A stretch of DNA of 25,722 bases from Pontimonas sp. (GTDB taxonomy: Bacteria > Actinomycetota > Actinomycetes > Actinomycetales > Microbacteriaceae): the NCBI GenBank assembly GCA_021741925.1, contig JAIOWW010000005.1, positions 1 to 25,722 on the forward strand. The letters run 5' to 3'. Positions 15,423 to 22,506 of the stretch are shown piece after piece (position 1 is the first letter of the stretch; each line of letters begins with the position of its first letter). Both the position numbers and the translations under genes were made by a program. The notes under the pieces are model-generated. The model made no database searches. It saw only the letters and a program-made list of their open reading frames with translations, and was not told the DNA's origin.

Positions 15423-16052
15423 TTAGCGCGCGGCGTAGTACTCCACCACAAGCTGAACATCACAGGTCACAGGAACTTCAGCACGCTTGGGGCGACGCAA
15501 GAGCACCGCCTGAAGCTTGTCGATTTCGACCTCGAGGTAGCCGGGAACAGGAGGAAGCACGTCGACGTGCCCACCGGCTGCGGCAACCTGGAAGGGCTCC
15601 ATCTCCTCGCTGCGTGGCTTAACGTGAATCATTTGCCCGGGCTTCACGCGGAAGGAGGGGCGATCCACCAGCTCACCGTTGACGAGGAGGTGACGGTGCA
15701 CGACCATCTGGCGAGCCTGAGCCATGGTGCGAGCGAATCCTGAACGCAGAACGAGGGCATCGAGACGCATCTCGAGAAGCTCGACCAGGTTCTCACCGCT
15801 CAAACCCTGGGATTTGCGGGCTTCTTCGAAGACTCGACGGAGCTGCGCTTCACGGATGCCGTACTGGGCACGAAGACGCTGCTTTTCGCGCAGGCGGACG
15901 GCGTAGTCGCTATCGGCTTTGCGCTTCGTGCGCCCGTGCTCACCTGGAGCATAGGGGCGCTTTTCGAGGTACTTGGCCGCCTTGGGGGTGAGCGGGATTC
16001 CCAGCGCACGGGACAGGCGGGTCTTACTTCTGGTGCGTGAACGAGTCGACAC
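15423..16052 (-). CDS. rpsD: 30S ribosomal protein S4
   Basis: S4 is a primary 16S rRNA-binding protein that nucleates the 30S body. The 209 residues start RTRSKTRLSRALGIPLTPKA and carry KRPYAPGEHGRTKRKADSDY. The S4 RNA-binding domain is at about 95-145 (MRLDALVLRSGFARTMAQAR, HRHLLVNGELVDRPS). There is no CxxC zinc motif, so it is the zinc-free form. The start is GTG with AAGGAGA at 8 bases. The gene stands alone, away from the alpha operon, between its own candidate promoter and a strong terminator, as is usual in Micrococcales. S4 regulates its own translation in other bacteria, and the long leader here leaves room for that. Confidence 0.97.
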   Translation of the reverse strand: MSTRSRTRSKTRLSRALGIPLTPKAAKYLEKRPYAPGEHGRTKRKADSDYAVRLREKQRLRAQYGIREAQLRRVFEEARKSQGLSGENLVELLEMRLDALVLRSGFARTMAQARQMVVHRHLLVNGELVDRPSFRVKPGQMIHVKPRSEEMEPFQVAAAGGHVDVLPPVPGYLEVEIDKLQAVLLRRPKRAEVPVTCDVQLVVEYYAAR

Positions 16053-16079
16053 GAACTATTTCTCCTTGATAACGGGGTC

Positions 16080-16093
16080 GATGCCGGGGCATC
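16080..16093 (-). promoter_or_regulatory. Palindrome/hairpin in the rpsD leader
   Basis: GATGCCCCGGCATC forms a 5-bp stem with a CCCG tetraloop in RNA, or a 6+6 inverted repeat in DNA, and lies 28-41 bases before the rpsD start. It does not cover the Shine-Dalgarno. It could be part of an S4 autoregulatory leader structure, but no match to a known S4-binding motif is claimed. Confidence 0.3.
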
Positions 16094-16188
16094 ACAACAA
16101 ATCCAAACTTGAGGGATTCTGTCTAGCGAAAGACGCGGCTACAGCGACCTTTCTGAAGATCCCAGACTCCGCAGCCGCACGGTGAAAG

Positions 16189-16199
16189 GGTCTCAGACC
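16189..16199. repeat. Perfect 11-base palindrome at the predicted rpsD transcription start
   Basis: GGTCT-C-AGACC is a perfect inverted repeat with a one-base centre. It begins right after the start site predicted from the TGATACTTT box upstream. Its position is that of an operator, but no regulator is suggested by the sequence, and a short palindrome can arise by chance. Confidence 0.3.
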
Positions 16200-16206
16200 A
16201 GCGCCA

Positions 16207-16215
16207 AAAGTATCA
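16207..16215 (-). promoter_or_regulatory. Candidate extended -10 promoter of rpsD
   Basis: TG-A-TACTTT is an extended -10 element (TGN plus TANNNT) just after the rarA stop. It predicts a start near 16200 and a 5' leader of about 148 bases before the rpsD GTG. No -35 match is seen, which extended -10 promoters tolerate. Confidence 0.4.
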
Positions 16216-16221
16216 CAGAAT

Positions 16222-16250
16222 CGCGGGTTTCCCTAGTCCTGGGACCCGCG
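16222..16250 (-). terminator. Hairpin spanning the rarA stop codon
   Basis: Arms CGCGGGT (16244-16250) and ACCCGCG (16222-16228) form a 7-bp GC-rich stem with an inner CCC/GGG pairing. The rarA TAG lies inside the loop region. It is followed by a short mixed T-rich stretch. It plausibly separates rarA from the rpsD transcription unit, although a stop-codon-spanning terminator is weaker evidence than a free-standing one. Confidence 0.45.
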
Positions 16251-17552
16251 GAGAATGTCCCGGATGTGTCGTGATCTCTCCTGAAGTTCACGCTCCAACC
16301 CTCTGGGCACCGGACGGTAATAGTGCGCATCGCGCAGGGTGTCGGGCGCGTACCCTTGCGACACAATCCCCGCCGCATCATTGTGGGGGTAGCGATACCC
16401 CTCCCCATGCCCCAACGCGCTCGCGCCCGGGTAGTGAGCGTCACGCAAGGGTTCGGGAACCTCTCCGACCTTGCCTTCTCGAATGTCACGCTGCGCCTCG
16501 GAAATGGCGACATACGATGCGTTCGATTTGGGAGCCAAGGCGAGGTAGACGGTGACCTCAGCCAATGGGATCCGGCCCTCAGGCATCCCTATGAGTGCGA
16601 TTGCTTGCGCTGCAGAAACAGCCAGTGTCAGCGCTTGTGGGTCGGCTAGGCCGATGTCTTCGGAAGCAAGAATGATGAGTCTGCGAGCGATAAACCGGGC
16701 GTCCTCCCCCGCTTCGATCATCCTCGCCAAGTAATGAAGTGCGGCATCTGCGTCACTGCCACGGACTGACTTAATGAAGGCGCTAATGACGTCATAGTGC
16801 TGGTCTCCGCTTGCGTCATAGCGCACCAAGGCGCGATCCACAGCCTGCGCGACGTGTTCGACCTCCACCGTCGCAGCGCCCGCTGCATGCGCCACCCCGG
16901 CAGCAGCTTCGAGTGCGGTGAGAGCTTTTCTCGCATCACCCGTGGATAACCGGACCAGTTCTTCTCTTGCGTCATCGCTCAGCTGCAGGGCCCCGGCGAG
17001 ACCCCTGGGATCGACAACAGCGCGCTCGAGTACCTCGCGAATGTGATCGGGCTCCAGCGGACGCAGCGTAATCAGGAGCGAACGGCTCAACAACGGAGAG
17101 ATCACCGAAAACGAGGGGTTCTCGGTCGTCGCCGCAATGAGCACTACTAAGCCATTTTCCACTCCAGGGAGAAGCGCATCCTGCTGGGATTTCGAGAAAC
17201 GGTGAATCTCGTCCAGGAACAGCACCGGAGCACGTCCTGAGAGCTCTCCCTCGATTCGGGCATCGCTCATCACATCGCGCACATCCTTCACACCGGCCGT
17301 CACGGCAGAAAGTTCGACAAATTTTCGCCCAGACGAGCGAGCAATCGCGCTAGCAAGGGTGGTCTTACCCGTGCCGGGAGGCCCCCAGAGGATGACGGAA
17401 GTGCCTGGCCCCTCCCGTTGCGGGTCCGCGAGAACACGCAACGGGCTCCCTACGCCAAGCACGTGGTCCTGACCGATGACCTCATCAACGGTGGTGGGAC
17501 GAAGTGCAACAGCGAGAGGCACCGGGGCCTGGAACAACGATTCGCTGGACAT
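16233..17552 (-). CDS. rarA: Replication-associated recombination protein RarA (MgsA), AAA+ ATPase
   Basis: RarA is a clamp-loader-related AAA+ ATPase that acts at stalled replication forks. The protein of 439 residues shows Walker A GPPGTGKTT (about 57-65), Walker B VLFLDEIHRF (110-119), sensor 1 AATTENPSF, the arginine-finger region SPLLSRS, and the RarA-specific C-terminus with EDIGLADPQAL and LAPKSNASY. It ends with the tetramerisation part YRYPHNDAAGIVSQGY. The start reads GTG-ATG. I favour the ATG at 17552 because a TAGCAT -10 box ends exactly 6 bases before it, making it the predicted +1 of a leaderless mRNA. The GTG at 17555 would add one residue. It is divergent from the cyclophilin gene. 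Confidence 0.96.
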   Translation of the reverse strand: MSSESLFQAPVPLAVALRPTTVDEVIGQDHVLGVGSPLRVLADPQREGPGTSVILWGPPGTGKTTLASAIARSSGRKFVELSAVTAGVKDVRDVMSDARIEGELSGRAPVLFLDEIHRFSKSQQDALLPGVENGLVVLIAATTENPSFSVISPLLSRSLLITLRPLEPDHIREVLERAVVDPRGLAGALQLSDDAREELVRLSTGDARKALTALEAAAGVAHAAGAATVEVEHVAQAVDRALVRYDASGDQHYDVISAFIKSVRGSDADAALHYLARMIEAGEDARFIARRLIILASEDIGLADPQALTLAVSAAQAIALIGMPEGRIPLAEVTVYLALAPKSNASYVAISEAQRDIREGKVGEVPEPLRDAHYPGASALGHGEGYRYPHNDAAGIVSQGYAPDTLRDAHYYRPVPRGLERELQERSRHIRDILRGSQD

Positions 17553-17558
17553 CACCTC

Positions 17559-17564
17559 ATGCTA
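17559..17564 (-). promoter_or_regulatory. Candidate -10 box for a leaderless rarA transcript
   Basis: TAGCAT on the minus strand is separated by 6 bases from the rarA ATG, so the normal -10 to +1 distance puts transcription initiation on the A of the start codon. There is no usable Shine-Dalgarno before the ATG, which agrees with leaderless initiation. A -35 match is not evident. Confidence 0.5.
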
Positions 17565-17587
17565 GCGAGCCCTCGAGAGCACACCTC

Positions 17588-17593
17588 TAGGAT
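17588..17593 (+). promoter_or_regulatory. Candidate -10 box for the cyclophilin gene
   Basis: TAGGAT fits TANNNT and predicts a start near 17600, giving a leader of about 23 bases that contains the AGGGAGA ribosome site. The 70-base gap between rarA and this gene must hold both divergent promoters. No clear -35 is seen. Confidence 0.4.
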
Positions 17594-17622
17594 GAGATGG
17601 TCATTTCAAGGGAGATCCAACC

Positions 17623-18339
17623 GTGGCACCAGCTGATAAAGCGCGTCGAGACCAACTCAAGCAATTTCAAGCCCGACAGGCTTTGCAGGCACATCACCGG
17701 TCGCGCGCTTTCAGAGACCAGTGGGTCTGGAGCGTTGCAGCCGTCATTGCCATCACAGTCTCAGGCTTGGGGTTGTGGGCATACTCGAGCATTGGCCCGG
17801 GCAAACCGGCCACCGTTGCTGACACCAGTCTGAGTGAGTTCCGCGAATGGTCAGGGCAGCTGACCCTCCAGGACGCAACCCTCGAAATCACTCTGGATGG
17901 CGTCAACGCTCCGCAGGCGGTCGCAAACTTTGTGGACCTGAACTCCCGTGACTACTTTGACGACAGCGCCTGTCACAGGCTCACCACAGAAGGGATTTTC
18001 GTGGTTCAGTGCGGGGATCCCCTCGGCGTGGGTATCGGCAACCCCGGTTACACCTTTGGGCCCGTCGAGAACGCACCAGAAGACGGCGTTTATCCAGCGG
18101 GAACGCTCGCGATGGCCCGAGCCGCCAACGACGGATCCAGCATGGGCAGCCAGTTCTTCATCGTCTACGAAGACAGCGAAATTCCTAACGACGCCGCAGG
18201 CGGCTACACCGTGTTCGGTCAGGTGACGGGTGGGCTGGACACATTCATCAGTGCCTATGTTGAGCCCGGAACCGTGGATGGGTCGAGCGATGGTCAGCCC
18301 GGAGTGCCCGTCTTTGTCGAGAGCATCACAATCCGGTAA
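17623..18339 (+). CDS. Membrane-anchored cyclophilin-type peptidyl-prolyl cis-trans isomerase
   Basis: This enzyme catalyses cis-trans isomerisation of proline peptide bonds. The 238 residues comprise a charged cytoplasmic tail (1-32), one membrane helix (about 33-54) and an extracytoplasmic cyclophilin domain from about residue 75. Domain motifs are QAVANFVDLNSRDYFDD, CHRLTTEGIFVVQCGDPLG (with the catalytic arginine), GTLAMARAANDGSSMGSQFF and YTVFGQVTGGLD. The start is GTG with AGGGAGA 7 bases upstream. A ppiB-like gene also lies next to rel in M. tuberculosis (Rv2582, from memory), so the neighbourhood is conserved. It probably assists folding of exported proteins. Confidence 0.93.
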   Translation: MAPADKARRDQLKQFQARQALQAHHRSRAFRDQWVWSVAAVIAITVSGLGLWAYSSIGPGKPATVADTSLSEFREWSGQLTLQDATLEITLDGVNAPQAVANFVDLNSRDYFDDSACHRLTTEGIFVVQCGDPLGVGIGNPGYTFGPVENAPEDGVYPAGTLAMARAANDGSSMGSQFFIVYEDSEIPNDAAGGYTVFGQVTGGLDTFISAYVEPGTVDGSSDGQPGVPVFVESITIR

Positions 18340-18356
18340 TAACTTTGCGCAAGGCC

Positions 18357-18376
18357 CCAGCAGTGCTCATTGCTGG
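18357..18376 (+). terminator. Weak hairpin after the cyclophilin gene
   Basis: CCAGCA and TGCTGG form a 6-bp stem with an 8-base loop, 17 bases after the stop. There is no U-run. A TAGGCT -10-like box follows at 18379-18384 and could serve the DUF349 gene. The stem is short, so termination may be partial. Confidence 0.35.
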
Positions 18377-18423
18377 AGTAGGCTGGCGGGCGTCCTACCG
18401 CTATCTGAACAGTTCGAGGAGCC

Positions 18424-19641
18424 ATGGCAGCAGACGCCAATCCCCACGGTCGTGTTGACGACGACGGGACCGTCCTCGTTCATGACGGAGACACCTGGAG
18501 ACCTGTGGGTAGCTTCCCTGACGGGACCCCTGAAGAAGCACTCGCCTACTTCGAGCGAAAGTTCTCGGAGTTGGAAGCCAAGGTCACGCTTGCAGAGCAG
18601 CGGCTAGCGGCTAAGGCTCCCTCCAAAGACCTCTCAACACAGGTGGAAAAACTGCTTCAGGAACTCGTCGAGCCCTCTGCTGTGGGAGACCTCGCCGCTC
18701 TACGTGAGAGAGCCCAGAGTCTGAATGAGGCGCTTCCCGCTCTCGTCGAAGCCCAAGCGCAGGAGAACGTGGCCGCTCTCGAGGAAGCACTGGCGACCCG
18801 AGAAGCAATTGTTGCGGAGATGGAAAAGCTTGCGGCCCAGGACGTCGCCACGATCCGTTGGAAAGCAGCTGGTCAGAGAATGACGGAGCTGTTCGAGCAG
18901 TGGCAAAACCACCAGCAGACCGGACCGCGCATCCCGAAGAAAACAGCAGATGTCCTGTGGGGGCGGTTTCGCACAGCGAAGAACTCCCTTGAAAAGTCCA
19001 GACGGGCTCACTTTCAGGAACTCGAATCAAAGACCAAAGAATCCAAGAGCGTCAAGAAAGCGCTCATTGAGCAGGCAGAGGCACTGGCGCCGCAGGGTGC
19101 CGATGGAATCGCCGCGTACCAAAAGTTGCTCACTCAGTGGAAAGGTGCCCCACGCGCGCAACGCAGCGTCGAGGACGCACTGTGGTCCAAATTCAAGGCC
19201 GCCGGCGATGTCCTCTATCAGCAGAAGGCAGAGCTCGACGCGAAAGAGGATAAGGCGAACGCAGGAAACCTGGAGCTCAAGCGTTCACTACTGAAAGATT
19301 TCTCCGACATTCTCACCCTTCACGACCGAGACGCCGCAACCGCCCGCCTCCGGTTATTCCACGAGAAATTTGGCGCTATAGGTCCGGTACCCAAGAAAGA
19401 TCTCCGGGCACTTGATCAAGAGGTCAAGAAGTTCGACGCCCACGTGCGAACCCTTGAACAAGAGTTCTGGTCCAAGAATGACCCCGAGAAGAAGGCTCGA
19501 ACTTCCTCGATGGCGCAACAACTCGTCGAGGCAATCGCTGATCTTGAATCGAAGATTGAGGGCGCCTCTGGGAAGGGCAAGGCTGAATTGGAGGCCGAAC
19601 TGGAGACCAAGAGGGCCTGGCTCGCTGTCGTCGAAGGATAG
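18424..19641 (+). CDS. DUF349 domain-containing coiled-coil protein
   Basis: This is a protein of unknown function with DUF349 repeats. The 405 residues open with a short beta-type segment (VLVHDGDTWRPVGSFPDGT) and are then almost entirely helical and highly charged. Repeat-like units are seen at about 145-195 (RWKAAGQRMTELFEQWQ, WGRFRTAKNSLEKSRRAHF), 228-268 (YQKLLTQWKGAPRAQRSVED, LWSKFKAAGDVLY) and 300-350 (FGAIGPVPKKDLRALDQEVK). A long coiled coil at the C-terminus ends it. There is no signal peptide or membrane helix, so it is cytoplasmic. GAGGAG lies just before the ATG. DUF349 genes commonly sit beside rel in actinobacteria, which hints at a stress or translation link, but no activity is established. 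Confidence 0.9.
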   Translation: MAADANPHGRVDDDGTVLVHDGDTWRPVGSFPDGTPEEALAYFERKFSELEAKVTLAEQRLAAKAPSKDLSTQVEKLLQELVEPSAVGDLAALRERAQSLNEALPALVEAQAQENVAALEEALATREAIVAEMEKLAAQDVATIRWKAAGQRMTELFEQWQNHQQTGPRIPKKTADVLWGRFRTAKNSLEKSRRAHFQELESKTKESKSVKKALIEQAEALAPQGADGIAAYQKLLTQWKGAPRAQRSVEDALWSKFKAAGDVLYQQKAELDAKEDKANAGNLELKRSLLKDFSDILTLHDRDAATARLRLFHEKFGAIGPVPKKDLRALDQEVKKFDAHVRTLEQEFWSKNDPEKKARTSSMAQQLVEAIADLESKIEGASGKGKAELEAELETKRAWLAVVEG

Positions 19642-19663
19642 TTCTCCACATCTTCTCTGGATA

Positions 19664-19694
19664 CTGACACTTGCAGGCCTGTGTAGTCCATACT
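19664..19694 (+). promoter_or_regulatory. Candidate promoter for a leaderless mRNA of the 173-residue hypothetical gene
   Basis: CTGACA (19664-19669) and CATACT (19689-19694) resemble -35 and -10 hexamers with a 19-base spacer, slightly long. CATACT is followed by exactly 6 bases and then ATG, so the predicted +1 is the start codon. No Shine-Dalgarno precedes that ATG. Confidence 0.5.
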
Positions 19695-19700
19695 CCGGGC

Positions 19701-20222
19701 ATGCACACTCCCCAGGAACTCAGCGCCATCGCAGATGGTGAAGCACTCTCCGTCGGTGGTCTCTACTGGCCCCGACCCTATTTCCCGACGCGAAGTGAGC
19801 GAGCAGGCCTGATTGGACAGGTAATCCCCGGTTGGGCGATACCCACGGGCGCTACAGCCGCATGGATCTGGACCGGAATGGGCTCACCAACTCCTCTCGC
19901 CGTTCTCAGACCTGCAAAGCCAGCACTGTCACCCCTGGCGAGACAACTCTGGCGAGCGAGAGAGCTTTCTCCGGCTCGCCACACCGTGGTCACTGTGGCA
20001 GGGCAGAAAATACTCGACCCGCTGAGTGCGCAGAACGAACTTCTTCGTCACGGGAGCTCGATTGACGGTGACGCAACACAGTTACTTTTCCTCCGCGAGC
20101 TACACGGAGACCAACGAGCGCCTACTCTGATGCGGGTGTCTGGGGCCCAGCGAGACCATGTAGGCGCGGTCTTGGAGAGGATGCGTACCTTGCAGGAGCG
20201 TTATCCCGACATCACTCGATAG
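19701..20222 (+). CDS. Hypothetical protein, 173 residues, convergent with rel
   Basis: I do not recognise this protein with confidence. It is soluble, with no signal peptide or membrane helix. Features are an N-terminal PQELSAIADGEALSV, an aromatic and proline-rich YWPRPYFPTRSERAG, and GWAIPTGATAAWIWTGMGSP followed by a basic stretch (RQLWRARELSPARHTVV). The TAAWIWTG segment and layout faintly recall AbiEi-type antitoxin/regulator proteins of actinobacteria, but that is weak and no toxin gene is adjacent. I use the ATG at 19701; a TTG 10 codons upstream lies before the predicted promoter box. The last 22 bases overlap the end of rel tail to tail. Confidence 0.75.
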   Translation: MHTPQELSAIADGEALSVGGLYWPRPYFPTRSERAGLIGQVIPGWAIPTGATAAWIWTGMGSPTPLAVLRPAKPALSPLARQLWRARELSPARHTVVTVAGQKILDPLSAQNELLRHGSSIDGDATQLLFLRELHGDQRAPTLMRVSGAQRDHVGAVLERMRTLQERYPDITR

Positions 20223-22450
20223 ACGTCGTAGACAGCATCGATGCGTCTCACTGCATTGAGAACCCGGTCCAGATGTGTCACCTCACCCATTTCAAAAACA
20301 AAACGTGAGATTGCCAGGTGGTTGTCACTGGTATTCACCGTGGCAGAAAGGATATTCACATGGTGCTCCGAGAGCACCCGCGTGACATCAGAAAGTAACC
20401 CCGGGCGATCGAGTGCCTCAATTTGAATGTGCACCAAGAAGACGCTCCCCTTTGTTGGAGCCCACTCCACCTCAATCATGCGCTCAGGATCCTGCATGAG
20501 CGTGCTGATGTTGCTGCAGTCTTCGCGGTGGACGCTTACCCCTGTACCTCGGGTGACAAACCCCACAATCGGGTCCCCTGGCACAGGGGTGCAACACCGT
20601 GCCAATTTGACCAAGATGTCGGGTGCGCCTCGCACCAACACCCCAGATTCGCTGACTCGGCGTGGAGATCGTGACCTGGTTGCAGTCTGGAAAACCTCAT
20701 CATCGCCGTCGTCGTCCTGAACAATCCCCAAAATCTTCTCGATGACGGACTGTGTCGAAACATGCCCCTCTCCCACTGCCGCATAGAGAGCCTCGACATC
20801 GGGGTAGTTGAGCTGAGCCGCAACACCCGCGACTGACTCCTGATTCATAAGCTTTTGGAGCGGAAGGTTCTGTTTACGCATCGCCCGCGCGATCGCATCC
20901 TTACCCTGCTCCACCGCCTCTTCGCGACGCTCCTTGGTGAACCACTGACGGATTTTGCTCCGAGCACGCTGTGAGGTGACGAAGTTCAACCAGTCCTGGC
21001 TGGGTCCAGCGTCTGGGTTCTTAGAGGTGAAAATTTCCACCGAATCGCCGCTGGATAGCTCAGTGTCGAGGGGCACCAGACGCTGATTGACTTTTGCGCC
21101 CATGGTGCGATGGCCCACCTCGGTGTGCACCGCGTAAGCAAAGTCCACTGGCGTAGCACCTTTGGGCAGACCGATGACTTTCCCTTGAGGGGTAAACACG
21201 TAGAGCTCTTTGGCGCCGATTTCATACCGGAGGGTTTCCAAGAACTCGGCAGGATCAGTTGTTTCGGCTTGCCAATCTGAGAGGTGGGCTAACCAGGCCA
21301 TATCAGTGTCATGGGAGGCGCGCTCCACCCCCTTCCCCTGGGAGGCCATTCGTTCTTTGTACTTCCAGTGCGCTGCCACGCCGAACTCCGCACGCTGGTG
21401 CATGTCGGTGGTCCGAATCTGGATCTCCACCGCCCGGCCTTCGGGCCCATACACGGTGGTGTGCAGTGACTGGTACAGGTTGAACTTTGGCGTCGCAATG
21501 TAGTCCTTGAAACGTCCCGGCATCGGGTTCCATCGGGCGTGAACAGCGCCGAGAGCGGCGTAACAATCGCGGATCGAGCTCACCAGGATACGAATACCCG
21601 TGAGATCGTGAATATCCGTGAAGTCGCGCCCTCGATTCACCATCTTTTGATAAATGGAAAAGTATTGTTTAGGGCGCCCGCCGACCTCTGCTTTGATTTT
21701 GGCCTTGCGAAGGTCATCCCGCACTGTGTCCATTACCGAGTCGACGAATGCCTCCCGCTCGGGTGAGCGGGTTTTCACTAGCGACTCAATTTCCATGTAG
21801 ATCTTGGGGTGGAGCACCGCAAACGACAGGTCTTCGAGCTCCCACTTCACCGTCTGGATTCCGAGGCGATGGGCGAGGGGCGTGTAGATCTCTAGTGTTT
21901 CCTGAGCCTTCTTCTGTGCTGACTCAGGGGATACAAATCCCCAGGTCCTTGCGTTATGGAGGCGGTCTGCCAGCTTAATGACCAGGACGCGGATGTCTTT
22001 CGACATCGCGACAATCATTTTCCGCACTGTTTCCGCTTGGGCGTTCTCCCCGTATTTCACCTTGTCGAGTTTGGTCACGCCATCGACGAGCATGCCTATC
22101 TCATCACCGAAATCTGCTTTGAGCTGATCGAGGGAATACTCGGTGTCCTCCACCGTGTCATGTAAGAGCGCCGCAGCGATGGTGATGGGTCCGATTCCAA
22201 GATCCGCCAGGATTTGCGCCACCGCAAGCGGATGGGTGATGTAGGGCTCCCCGCTATGGCGAGTCTGCCCAACGTGCGCCTTCTCGGCGACACGATAGGC
22301 CCGCTCAATCAGGTTCACATCAGCCTTGGGATGATGCTTTCGCACCGTCTTAAACAAGGTTTCCAGGGCGTTGTCAGTCGGCGCCTTCGAGAACAAGCGA
22401 GGAAGGAGCGCGCGAAGGCTCGTCGACGACGAACTCTGAACTTCGGTCAC
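20201..22450 (-). CDS. rel: Bifunctional (p)ppGpp synthetase/hydrolase (Rel)
   Basis: Rel makes and destroys the stringent-response alarmone (p)ppGpp. The 749 residues keep the whole layout. The HD hydrolase has His73 (THPLAVAQILADLG), His97-Asp98 (ALLHDTVEDT) and Asp162 (LADRLHNARTW). The synthetase has GRPKQYFSIYQKM and FTDIHDLTGIRILV. RFKD at 313-316 followed by YQSLHT is the RXKD form typical of bifunctional enzymes (RelA-only enzymes have EXDD). TGS is at about 415-475 (LYVFTPQGKVIGLPKGATPV), the helical domain follows, the conserved cysteine pair is Cys619-Cys620, and ACT is at about 670-745. Both activities look intact. The start is GTG. It lies 56 bases after secF and may have its own promoter. 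Confidence 0.97.
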   Translation of the reverse strand: MTEVQSSSSTSLRALLPRLFSKAPTDNALETLFKTVRKHHPKADVNLIERAYRVAEKAHVGQTRHSGEPYITHPLAVAQILADLGIGPITIAAALLHDTVEDTEYSLDQLKADFGDEIGMLVDGVTKLDKVKYGENAQAETVRKMIVAMSKDIRVLVIKLADRLHNARTWGFVSPESAQKKAQETLEIYTPLAHRLGIQTVKWELEDLSFAVLHPKIYMEIESLVKTRSPEREAFVDSVMDTVRDDLRKAKIKAEVGGRPKQYFSIYQKMVNRGRDFTDIHDLTGIRILVSSIRDCYAALGAVHARWNPMPGRFKDYIATPKFNLYQSLHTTVYGPEGRAVEIQIRTTDMHQRAEFGVAAHWKYKERMASQGKGVERASHDTDMAWLAHLSDWQAETTDPAEFLETLRYEIGAKELYVFTPQGKVIGLPKGATPVDFAYAVHTEVGHRTMGAKVNQRLVPLDTELSSGDSVEIFTSKNPDAGPSQDWLNFVTSQRARSKIRQWFTKERREEAVEQGKDAIARAMRKQNLPLQKLMNQESVAGVAAQLNYPDVEALYAAVGEGHVSTQSVIEKILGIVQDDDGDDEVFQTATRSRSPRRVSESGVLVRGAPDILVKLARCCTPVPGDPIVGFVTRGTGVSVHREDCSNISTLMQDPERMIEVEWAPTKGSVFLVHIQIEALDRPGLLSDVTRVLSEHHVNILSATVNTSDNHLAISRFVFEMGEVTHLDRVLNAVRRIDAVYDVYRVMSG

Positions 22451-22472
22451 GACCCACCCCCTGTCACCTCAC

Positions 22473-22478
22473 AGTGTA
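22473..22478 (-). promoter_or_regulatory. Candidate -10 box of a rel promoter
   Basis: TACACT on the minus strand matches TANNNT well and would start transcription near 22466, leaving a 15-16 base leader with a GGGGG-type ribosome site. A second box, TATCCT, lies upstream at 22489-22494. Neither has a clear -35. The pair suggests rel can be expressed apart from yajC-secD-secF. Confidence 0.35.
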
Positions 22479-22506
22479 CGAGGGATAGAGGATAAACAGC
22501 TGGGTC

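Noticed and set aside
16053..16232. Possible tRNA or small RNA gene in the largest gap
   Set aside because: No cloverleaf, no T-loop consensus and no CCA-type end were found; the visible structure is better explained as promoter and leader of rpsD.
19671..19700. TTG start 10 codons upstream for the hypothetical gene
   Set aside because: It has no ribosome site and lies at or before the predicted -10 box, so the ATG at 19701 is preferred.
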